The notes under the pieces were generated by a model. It ran no database searches and was not told where the DNA came from. It was given only the letters and a program-made list of their open reading frames with translations. 64,000 nt of DNA from Puccinellia tenuiflora (taxonomy: Eukaryota > Streptophyta > Magnoliopsida > Poales > Poaceae), in assembly GCA_012064385.1 (NCBI GenBank), contig QRDG01000415.1, forward strand, positions 2,325,792 through 2,389,791, read 5' to 3'. The position numbers and the translations under genes are program-made. Of the stretch, positions 1 through 9,105 are shown piece by piece; the first letter of the stretch is position 1, and every line of letters starts with the position of its first letter.

Positions 1-1803
1 GTATCTTTTTCTTTTGTTTTTTTGTGCCAAGTTTAGCCTCTAATGCATTGAAAGTGCGAGGTGTTGTTTTGCTGTCCAGAAACAGAATTTTGTCCTTCAC
101 TGTTCGAAAATCTAAAAATCCTCTGAATTTTATCTTTTTCTGAAATTTTTAGAAAGAAAGACTGATACTTTTATATATCTTTCATTAGTTTTTACTTTTC
201 TGATTTGAGTTACAGAAGTGCCTCGAACAATTCCATCTTTACAGACTGTTCAGTTTTTGACAGATTCTGCTTTTATTTGTATTCGTCTCTTTTACTATCG
301 TCAAATGTGATACTCTAGAAAAGGAGTGCCACACTGAGGCTTAGTAAACAGTAGCTAATGCCCAATAAAGTTGTTTGCAATTTGTCTTGAATTGAACACA
401 TGTGCATTTTAATTTATGAGCACTAACCCTCTAATCAGTTTATGAGAAGTTTTGTGTGAAGAGAGTTTTTAAGTTCCAAAGGAGAGGAACATGAAGAAAT
501 TGAAGATGGATCAAAGCTCAAGCTTGGGGATGCCCCCATGGAACCCCCTCTGAATATCAAGAACCATCAAGCGTCTAAGCTTGGGGATGCCCAAGGCATC
601 CCCTCTTCTTCATCGACTATCATGAGGTCGTCTTCGTTGAACTAAGTTTTTATCACTTTACATATTATGTGCTATGCTTGGAGCATCTTTTTACTTTCAG
701 TTTTGTTTGTTTGTTTGCTGGTCATATGCTTGTTGGATCTTTGCTTTGTTTGTGTGGGAGAGAGACACGCTCCGCTTTTTCATTTGAATACTCCTGCGCT
801 TCGCTTATATCTTGTTGAGTATTCTTAGCTACTGTTTGTTTGCTAGTAAGCTCTCGCTTTTAGCTTTTATCTTGTTTAGAGCTGCTAGTAGTTGTTGTTA
901 AACTCTCATGTTCTTCACTTATATTTGTTGGAGAGTTGTTATTGGTAAATTGCTTGAATTGTCAAAGGGACAAAATGCTATTCATGTGATATTGGAATGA
1001 AATGAAAAGCCTGCATAGTATTGTAGATCATTGTGTGGATACTTGATACTTCTCATTTGTTTTGAGATATTAAGATGAATGCTTAAACTTGCTGGTTATT
1101 TGAGTGGAATTGATTAGTAAAGAAATACTGTTAAAAACTTGAAACTGTGTGGTGTTTCGTAGTTGTTAATTCATTAAGCTAATCTTTCCATCAAAAGAAT
1201 TGTTTGGTCAACATTGGAGATGATGTGGAGCTTTTATGGTTATGATGATAAATGTCTTATGCTACTCTGTTATCGGTTAATTTTAGATGTTTGCTTCAAA
1301 TACCTTCTTTGCTAAGCCCAAAAATTCGTACTGAGTGTATGGTTCACTCGTGCATCCAAAACCCAAAGCCAAACTATCTTGCCAGCTGAGTCCACCATAT
1401 CTACCTATGCATGGTATTTCCTGCCATTCCAAGTAAATTTGTCATGTGCTATCTTTAAAAATTCAAAATACTCCTTTTTGTGCCTCTGTTTTTAAGCTCA
1501 TGAGGAAGCAGTAGAGAGCTAGATATAATTTGTGACGAGCAAAGTCATTTCCCCCCTTTCACCCGGAGTCAATGGATTACGTCTTCACTTGAATCAACCC
1601 GAGAGCAGCTTAAGCAAAATATAAATATAACACACCATTCTCCTCTGCGCAATGCAAATCTGAGAAATCAGCTCAAACATTGGACAGTGGTGAAACCAAG
1701 GAGAAAGAAGAGCGTACTCGCTCCTCTAAAAATCAGCTGCTCTCACAAGTCTAAGAAAACCTTGCTTGTCATGAGGGACTAGATAGCTTCTCTGTTGTGA
1801 AGT
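1..1803 (+). mobile_element. Athila-type Gypsy element, 3' non-coding region, truncated
   Basis: This AT-rich stretch has no credible ORF. By eye it is the reverse-strand counterpart of 25859-26110, 29820-31350, 22031-22490 and 62150-62593. Shared landmarks are a block near 1540-1720 (CACCCGG, the GCGTACTCGCTCC palindrome, CTCATGAGG) and two 'aagcttggggatgcc' stretches near 515-600. It is therefore the non-coding part between the ORFs and the 3' LTR of an Athila-lineage element read on the + strand. It is cut at 1803 by element A, whose insertion would duplicate 1799-1803 (gaagt). The continuation of this Athila copy is not found to the right of A. Confidence 0.7.
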
Positions 1804-2500
1804 TGTCGGCACAGTGGAAACCAGGGTACCACGGGCCGGCCTGCCAGGGCCCACAAGATTCTTTGGATGATTTTCGCTAAGGACCAGGCTCTCCAAGCCT
1901 GGCGGGCTTCGCGAGGATTTTCCCCTCGCGAAGGGTTTTTTCTCCTCGCCGAGGATTCTCTCCCTTGGCGAGGGATCGCAACTCGACAAGGTGTCTCCGA
2001 CGCCGCCCGCAATTCTGCTAAGGACCAAGCCGAAGGGCTCGGCGAGGTTTTTCGCCTCGCCGAGGCTCCTTCCTCACGAAGCCATCCTGCCTCCGCGGCA
2101 GAGCGCACATGGGCTCTGCGCCATGTGCAGAGTGACGCGCGCGCTTGCGCGCGGTGACGACGACGCCGCAGTTACCGTTCCCATGTATAAAGGAGTCAAC
2201 AAAGCAGCACCAAGCAAAGCGGACAACGAGTATTGCCACTTCGGTGATAAGGGAACCGTCTGCAGCTACGCTCCAAGGGCAGCGTCACCGTGGGACCCAT
2301 TCCACCTCCGCAGCGCCAGCTCGCCGCCCGTTGGACGGTGGCCTTTTCCAGCTTTGGTGACGCCGTCCCTGCCCTGGACCGCGTCCATGGCCTTCACCTT
2401 TCTGGTGGACCTCACCTTTATGGTGCACCACGCCTCCTCCTTCGTCGCCATGTGGTAACCCTTCCCGCCCAAACATTTGGGCGGAAGAGGTCCGAGACGC

Positions 2501-2508
2501 ATATAAAA
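2501..2508 (+). promoter_or_regulatory. TATA box in LTR of element A
   Basis: ATATAAAA lies 365 bp before the LTR end and about 170 bp before the conserved hairpin, the same arrangement as in the LTRs of B and C1. It is inferred to be the core promoter for the genomic RNA. Confidence 0.5.
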
Positions 2509-2667
2509 GGAGAAGGGGCGCACCCAAGCAAGGGGTTCGATTTTTGGAATCTGGGAGCTTGCCAAAAACCCTAGATCTGAAGACTAGCAAGTAGCCATTG
2601 TTAGCCACCTCGAGCTCGACAAGCTCTCCTTGTACTGTGAACTTTCCAAGCAGTGCAATACACCAAA

Positions 2668-2718
2668 GCAGGACGTAGGGGTTTTACCTCCACAAGAGGG
2701 CCCTGAACCTGGGTAAGA
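2668..2718 (+). promoter_or_regulatory. Conserved LTR hairpin motif (GCAGGAcGTAGG ... CCTGGGTAA)
   Basis: The block GCAGGACGTAGG, TTTTACCTC, loop CACAA, GAGG, then GAACCTGGGTAA recurs in the LTRs of B (8923-8973 and 21841-21892), C1 (44121-44172) and C2 (58048-58094). CCTC/GAGG can pair around a 5-base loop, and TTACC can alternatively pair with GGTAA. The flanking sequence differs greatly between these LTRs, so the block looks selected. It sits downstream of the TATA box, in transcribed R/U5 sequence; its role is unknown. Confidence 0.6.
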
Positions 2719-2867
2719 CCGAGCGTCCCATCTCTGCAGTGCTGTCCCGCAGCGAGTCCGATGAGCATCGTCGCCGGAGCACGTTGAGGGTTGTTTGATT
2801 CCGTGTTCAGCCCCTTACTCGATCCTTCTCGAGACACACCCAGTTCCTGGGACAGTTCTCCGACATT

Positions 2868-2887
2868 TGGCGCGCCAGGTAGGGGGC
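2868..2887 (+). other. tRNA primer-binding site of element A
   Basis: TGGCGCGCCAGGTAGGGGGC lies two bases after the LTR end, the position of the minus-strand primer site. The TGGCGC start is typical of plant Gypsy elements. The tRNA was not identified. Confidence 0.65.
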
Positions 2888-2916
2888 TGAGGCACATCTT
2901 CAACCTCGACGCAGCC

Positions 2917-5334
2917 ATGCCAGGCCCTTCTCGCGCCGAACGACTCGCTCGCCGGACGGCCAGCGCCGCCACCGCTCCTCCTGCTGGCAACCCGCGCGGC
3001 CGCCCGCGTGGGAGCGCCGCTCCGGCGCGCCGCGCCGACCCCGAGCCCCGCGTCGAGCACCCGGATGACGACGACATCGACCATGCTGAGGACGACCTCG
3101 GCGAAGAGGAGGCCTCCTCCCTGCACCCGTCGCGGGACCGTGCTGCCTCCTCGCTAGGCCGCCCTGCGCCCAGCCCGGCGACTGCGCTTCTCATGGCGCA
3201 GGAGCTGCTGCAGTACCGCCCCACGCCGGACGCTCAGGAGGCCTGGCTCAACCGCGTCTCCGAACTCATCAGCGCCGCTCGCGCCGCCGCACCTGCACCG
3301 TCTCGTTCCCTGGTTCCTTCTGCACTCGTGGGGGACGTGGCGCACGGCGCACCTCCCGCGCCTCCTCGTCAGCCCGCGCCCGCTCCAGCTCCACCGGTTC
3401 CACCGCAACCTGCTCCAGCGGGGGCTCCTCCTCGTGACGGCCGCGCTGCATCGCACGCGTCGTCGCCGCACGACTGCCAAATCGTGCAGCGAGCCCCTGA
3501 GGACGCACGCGTGAGCATCGAGCGCGGGCAAGAACGCCGCAACCGCGCCGTCCAGGACGTCGCCACCGCCGGGCGCCACCTCCGCGCCACCCTCGCCAAC
3601 GGCACGGTCACCTACGGCACGACGGCCGTGTTCACTCGCAGCCTCTGTTGCGTTGTCTGGCCGGTCTAGTTCAGGCCGGACCTCCTTCCGCGCTACGACG
3701 ACAAGAACAACCCCCTGGAGTTCCTGCAGCTCTACTCTCTGGCCATCCAGGCCGCCGGGGGCGACGACAAGGTCATGGCGAACTGGTTCCCCATGGCCCT
3801 CAAGGACTCCGCGTCCTCATGGCTCACCAACCTCCCCGCCGAGTCCATCAACACCTGGGAGGAGCTCTGCCGGTGCTTCGTCGCCAACTTCAAGGGCACG
3901 TACGAGCGCGGCCTCACCTATAACGACCTCCGCGCTGTGCATCAGAAGCCCGGCGAGACCCTCCGCAAGTACATCCAGCACTTCAGCCAAGTGCGCAACA
4001 AGATCCCCAACGCCACCGACGCACAGGTCATTTCGGCCTTCCAGGCTGGGGTCACAGATGTGCGGATGCTCGAGAAGCTTGGCATCCACGACAACATCAC
4101 CACCGTCGTCAAGCTTTTCGACTTGGCGGACAAGTGCGCCAAGGCTGAAGAGGGCCGCTTGTTCGTCAAGAACGAGCCAGGGGACCCCACCGAGGGATCC
4201 AAGAAGAAGAAATCCTCCGAGAAGCGCAAGACTACTGCGGTCCTCGCGGCAGAGCCCGACGCCAAGCAGCCTCGCCAAGCTGCCACTCCAGCCGCAGGAC
4301 CTGAGAAGAAAGATGATCGTCCCTTCTGCATCTACCACAACAGGCATTCTCATGCCACCGAGGACTGCTACGACCTCAATAGGCTTCGCGAGGCTCGCGA
4401 GGCTCGCGAGGCAAACGGAGGCCGCGGCGGCCGCGGGGGGCGACGCTGGAACAACAACTACAACGACAACTACCAGCAGAACCCCCAGGCCAACGCCGTC
4501 CAGCCCGCGAACGACAACCTGCCTGCCGAGGCTGACGAGGGCTACCAGGTGCCTCGCGGGGCCGCTTGCATCCTCGGCGGGGCTCAGGCCCCTCGCTCCA
4601 ACCGCCACTTCAAGCAACTCGCTCGCGAGGTCGCAGCAGCCCTTCCTGGAGTCGAGGCCTCCAGGCCCCTCAAGTGGTCCCAGTGCCCCATTACCTTCGA
4701 CTCCGGCGACCACCCCAAGTCCACTTCGACCGTTGGCACCATCCCGCTGGTCTGCACCCCCACCATCAACAACATCGCCGTCTCTAAGACGCTCATTGAT
4801 GGGGGTGCCGGCCTCAACGTCATCTCCGTCGAGACATTCGAGAAGCTGCAGGTGCCCTACGAGCGGCTCATGCCCACCAGGCCCTTTTCAGGAGTGACAG
4901 AGGGTCTTACCACCCCTTTGGGGCAGGTGAGGCTCGCCGTCACTTTTGGCACCCAGGCTAACTACCGCACTGAGCTGATCGACTTCGATGTCGCGCACAT
5001 CGGCCTGCCCTACAACGCCATACTCGGCTACCCCGCCCTCGCCAAGTTCATGGCGGTGACCCACCACGCCTACAACCTCGTCAAGCTCCCTGGCACGGGT
5101 GGCACCATTGTCATCCGCGGCGTGGTCTCGGACGCCCTGTACGCTGCGCAAGCGGCCTACAAGGCTGCTGCGGTGGCGTCACCCGCTGACGAGGACGAGG
5201 AACCCCTCCCGAGGCCCCCCGCGAAGAAGAAGCAGCTCTTCTCTCAGGAGAAGGCCGCGACAAAGCAAGTGTCTCTGGAGGCAAGCGACTCGGGGGCTAG
5301 CGTCACCATCGGCGCCAACCTACCTCCCAAATAG
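2917..5334 (+). pseudogene. Gag-protease of element A (one premature stop)
   Basis: This encodes the structural Gag and aspartic protease in one frame. The ATG at 2917 follows the primer site. The Arg/Pro/Ala-rich N-terminus is followed by the capsid domain (from about 3670, FRPDLLPRYD, then NWFPMAL and WEELCRCFVANF). A zinc knuckle of form C-x2-H-x4-H-x4-C lies at 4327-4368, next to an REA repeat and a Gly/Arg-rich tail. The protease has its catalytic Asp at 4798-4800 in LIDGGAGLNV, where retroviruses have DTG or DSG. The frame is broken by TAG at 3667-3669, just before the capsid FRPD motif, probably a point mutation. A second TAG at 5332-5334 ends the ORF; the same stop occurs at the same place in B and C2 and is likely the natural gag/pol boundary. 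Confidence 0.85.
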
Positions 5335-8189
5335 GAAAGCGCGCTCGTCGCCTTGCTCAGGGCAAACTCTGACATGTTCGCCTGGACACCGTCAGATATG
5401 TCTGGAGTACCGAGGGAGGTGATCGAGCACCACTTAGCCGTGTGTCCAAACGCACGCCCCGTGAAGCAAAAGGCGCGGTGCCAAGCGCCAGAGAAACAAG
5501 ACTTCATCGTCAAGGAAGTAGAAAAGCTGAAGAAGGCCAGCATCATCAAGGAAGTGGTCCACCCCACTTGGCTCGCCAACGGTGTGGTCGTCCCCAAGCA
5601 CACCGGAGGGAGCCGCCTCTGCATCGACTTCACCGACCTCAACAAGGCCTGCCCCAAGGATCCCTATCCCCTCCCGAGGATCGACCAGATCGTGGACTCC
5701 ACCGCCGGCTGCGCACTCCTCTGTTTTCTGGATGCCTTCTCTGGTTACCACCAGATCAAGATGGCGAAGGAGGACGAGGAGAAGACAGCATTTCTCACCC
5801 CTTGTGGTGTGTTCTGCTACGTCTGCATGCCCTTCGGCCTGAAGAACGCCGGCGCCACTTTCCAGCGCCTCATGAGGATCGCCTTGGGAGCTCAAATGGG
5901 GAGGAATGCAGAGGCCTACATCGATGACATCGTCGTCAAGACCCGCGAGAAGGACACGCTCATCCAGGACCTCGAGGAGACCTTTGCCAACCTGCGCAAG
6001 GTCAACATCAAGCTGAACCCCGCCAAGTGCGTCTTCGGGGTCCCTTCAGGCAAGCTCCTCGGGTTCCTGGTATCTCACCGCGGCATTGAGGCCAACCCCG
6101 ACAAGATCAAGGCCATAGAGCAGATGCAGCCTCCTCGTCGCCTCAAGGACATGCAGCGCTTAGCGGGATGTATGGCCAGCCTCGGCCGTTTCATCTCCAA
6201 GTTCGGCGAGAGGGCGCTGCCATTTTTCAAGATCATGAAGAGGTCCGGTCCCTTCAAGTGGACCCCTGAAGCGGCCAAGGCCTTTGAGGACCTGAAGAAA
6301 TACCTGGCGAGCCCACCCATCATGGTCGCCCCACGCCCTCGCGAGCCTCTGAAGCTGTATCTTGCAGCAACTCCTCAGACGGCAAGCGCGGTCTTGGTGG
6401 CGGAAAGGGAAGAGACAGTCCTCGCCAAGCAGACCTCCACCTCACCAAGCCCAGAACCCCCCGACAAGGAGGCACCCTCGCCAAGCATCCAGCCTCCTGC
6501 CGAGCCTCCCCAAGTAGGGCCTCAAGAAACCCTTGTCAAGGACTCCACCAAGCCTGGAGAGGAGTCAGCCGCTGCCACGACAACGACTACCCTTGTCGAG
6601 CATCCCGTGTACTTCGTCAGCACAGTACTGCGGGACGCTCGCGAGCGCTACCCCATGCAGCAAAGGCTCCTCTTTTCGCTTCTCATCGCCTCCAGGAAAC
6701 TGCGCCACTACTTCCAGGGCCACCCCATCAAGGTGGTCACCTCATATCCCCTGGAGCAGGTCCTGCGCAACCCAAACGCGACAGATCGCGTCGCAAGCTG
6801 GGGCATAGAGCTACAACCCTTCGAGCTGGAGTTTGACACCACCAGGGTCATCAAGGGCAGGGCGCTGGCTGATTTCATGGCCGAATGGACAGACACGCGT
6901 GAAGAAGAGCCTCAAGAGGAGGAGGTTACAGCCTCAGGAGGGACGACACCAAGCCACTGGACCATGCACTTCGACGGCGCCTTTGCGGCCAGGAGTGCAG
7001 GGGCTGGTGCCGTCCTCACCTCACCGACAGGCGACAAGCTCTACTACGCCGTCCAACTGTGCTTCAAGGATAATGACAAGGTCTCCAACAACATCGCTGA
7101 ATATGAAGGCCTCCTCACCGGGCTCAGAGCCGCCATCGCCCTCGGCATCAAGTACATCCTCATCAAGGGCGACTCCCAGCTCCTCGTCAACTTCTCCAAC
7201 AAAAGCTACACGCCAAAGGACACCTACATGGTGGCCTACCTTGAAGAGGTACGCAAGCTGGAGAAGCACTTCAGGGGAATGGAGCTCAAGCACATCCCGC
7301 GGGCAGAAAACCAAGAGGCAGATGAAATTGCTCGGCGAGCAGCAAGAAGAGAAGCCCAGAAGCCTGGAGTGTTCGAGGAGAGGCTCACTAAGGCCTCGGT
7401 CAAGCAACCTGTGGTCAACATCAGCATCGACGAGGAGCTCCCACCTGCCCCACCGAGCGGAGCACCAAACTGTGGGTTGCCCTCGGGCGATCGTTTGCTG
7501 CTAACCCTGGTACGACAAGACACTGGTTGGATCGACGAGATCAAGAACTACCTGCAGAACCGAGCCCTCCCCGAAGACGACGCAGAGGCCGAGAGAATTG
7601 CTCGCCAGGCCAAGTCCTATTGCCTCCACGACGGAGACCTGTACCGCAAGCGACCCAATGGGGTTGCGCTGCGGTGCGTCCCTGCCGAGGAAGGCCGCCA
7701 GCTCATCAACGACATACACAGCGGCGAGTGCGGCCACCACTCTTCCTCGCGCACCATTGCAGGCAAGGTCTTCTGGAGTGGCTTCTACTGGCCCTCAGTG
7801 CTTCAAGATGCTGCGAAATCGTCCAGTCTTGCGACGCATGCCAATTCCACGCCAAGCAAATCCACCAGCCCGCGCAAGGACTCCAGACGATCCCGCTCTC
7901 CTGGCCGTTCGCGGTCTGGGGGCTGGACCTGCTGGGACCCTTCCCGCGAGCGCTCGGGGGCTACCACTACCTCTACGTCGCCATCGACAAATTCACCAAG
8001 TGGCCTGAGGTGGAACCCGTACGCACCATTCCGGCGAAATCGGCGGTAAAATTCATAAGGAGCCTGGTCTTCCGCTTCGGCGTGCCCAACCGCATCATCA
8101 CCGACAACGGCTCACAATTCATCAGTGGCGCCTTCAAGTCCTACTTCGGCAGCATCGGTGCCCAAATCTGCTAAGCCTCGGTGGCGCAT
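5335..8189 (+). pseudogene. Pol of element A: RT, two RNase H, partial integrase
   Basis: Pol is in the same frame as gag after the TAG at 5332. Reverse transcriptase carries the YIDD box at 5917-5928. A first RNase H domain is interrupted by a Pro/Ser/Thr-rich insert (about 6410-6600), and a second RNase H starts at MHFDGAF (6964). The integrase zinc finger is at about 7717-7850, and the core shows its first two catalytic Asp residues (GLDLLG near 7920, TDNGS near 8101). A one-base loss near 7815 shifts the frame. A TAA at 8172-8174 replaces a residue just before ASVAH, and the copy ends at 8189 where B begins, so the catalytic Glu is missing. No active enzyme can be made. Confidence 0.85.
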
Positions 8190-9105
8190 TGTCGGGGGGA
8201 AGCCCCCGAGTGGGGTCAATGTGCTAAAATAAGGTTGACTCGGAGTTGACCGAGTCAATGGAAACCGACATACCATACAGGTTTTATCCGGGGTCAACCG
8301 GGTAAAGGTTAACCGACATATCCCTATGTCGGATCATGATTATTATATGTCGGAATCCCCTTTATCGTTCTTATATGCAGGAAAGGGCAAGCCGAGTTAT
8401 GGGCATGGGTGTGCCTATGCCGGGTGGAAGTCATCCCGGACGGTGGTCCACGTTCCTTGAGACACAGAGCGAAACAAGGGCGGCGGCGTGCTGGTGGTGG
8501 ACGGCGTGCCAAGCCTCGGCCACGCCTCTGACGCGGGTGGCGCGGCACAGTGGCGCTAGGCCTAGGCGTGGGCATGCTGTCTGACACAGAGGAGACCGTG
8601 GCGACCAGCGCTGCCACGGTCTGGGTATGGCGCAGCGGCGCCCGTGTCGGCCGGAGACCAAGGAGTATGGCGACAGTAGCAATGTTTTACACTGTAACCC
8701 TGGGTTTCCCTATATAAGGAGTACCAGGGGTACCTCTTAGAGGGGCGGGCAACACTTCATTTGAGCCTAGACGCTGAGCAAATACGTCTTTCCTTGAGAG
8801 CTAGAAGAGAGCCAGAGAGCTGTTCTGAGACTCGGTTGAGGCTTAGATCTTGCAGTTCTTCGCATACAGCTCGAGGAGCAAGCTTGTAACCAGTTGTAAT
8901 CCACATATAAATCAAGTAGCAGGCAGGAGTAGGGGTGTTATCTCCTCACGAGAGCCCCGAACCTGGGTAAATCGTGTGCGTGTGTGTGTGGGTGAGTGTG
9001 TGTTCGTGTCTGTACGCCGTGCGTGCAAGCCCTCCCCGGTACCTCCAGCATCCAATCGGCCCCACATCAAGCCTATATGGCATCTGCCGTGACACCACCA
9101 CGACA
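8190..9105 (+). repeat. Left (5') LTR of element B
   Basis: Its partner is 21115-22030. The first 20 bases contain a 7-bp hairpin, TCGGGGG-gaag-CCCCCGA. A second perfect hairpin is CCGACATA-tccc-TATGTCGG at 8314-8333. A TATA box is at 8711, the conserved hairpin motif at 8923-8973 and a GT-rich tract at 8972-9012. The last 29 bases contain the Gag start codon (9077). Confidence 0.9.
8711..8718 (+). promoter_or_regulatory. TATA box in left LTR of element B
   Basis: TATATAAG lies about 395 bp before the LTR end. The same box is at 21638-21645 in the right LTR. Both follow the same 'gtaaccctgggtttccc' stretch, which supports conservation of the core promoter. Confidence 0.6.

Larger units (their letters stand above)
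1804..2865 (+). repeat. 5' LTR of element A
   Basis: The LTR starts TGTCGGCACAG and ends CTCCGACA, so its ends form the inverted repeat TGTCGG/CCGACA. It is 1062 bp long and is followed two bases later by a primer-binding site. It holds a TATA box at 2501, a second TATA-like run near 2183 and a conserved hairpin at 2668-2718. No second copy is present, so the left end is set by the TG dinucleotide and by the jump in base composition from the Athila flank. Confidence 0.75.
1804..8189 (+). mobile_element. Element A: Tat-lineage Gypsy retrotransposon, 3' truncated
   Basis: It consists of a 5' LTR (1804-2865), a primer site, gag-protease and pol up to the integrase catalytic core. Domain order protease, RT, RNase H, a second (archaeal-type) RNase H, integrase is that of the plant Tat lineage. 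The copy stops at 8189 in the middle of the integrase ASVAH motif, where the LTR of element B begins. The 3' part, polypurine tract and 3' LTR of A do not occur in the window. It is very GC-rich compared with the Athila DNA to its left. It is inactive because of stops at 3667 and 8172 and a frameshift near 7815. Confidence 0.85.

Noticed and set aside
3653..4897. Long overlapping frames across gag of element A (both strands)
   Set aside because: They are shadows of the real Gag frame in very GC-rich DNA; they are Ser/Pro/Arg-rich and lack domains.
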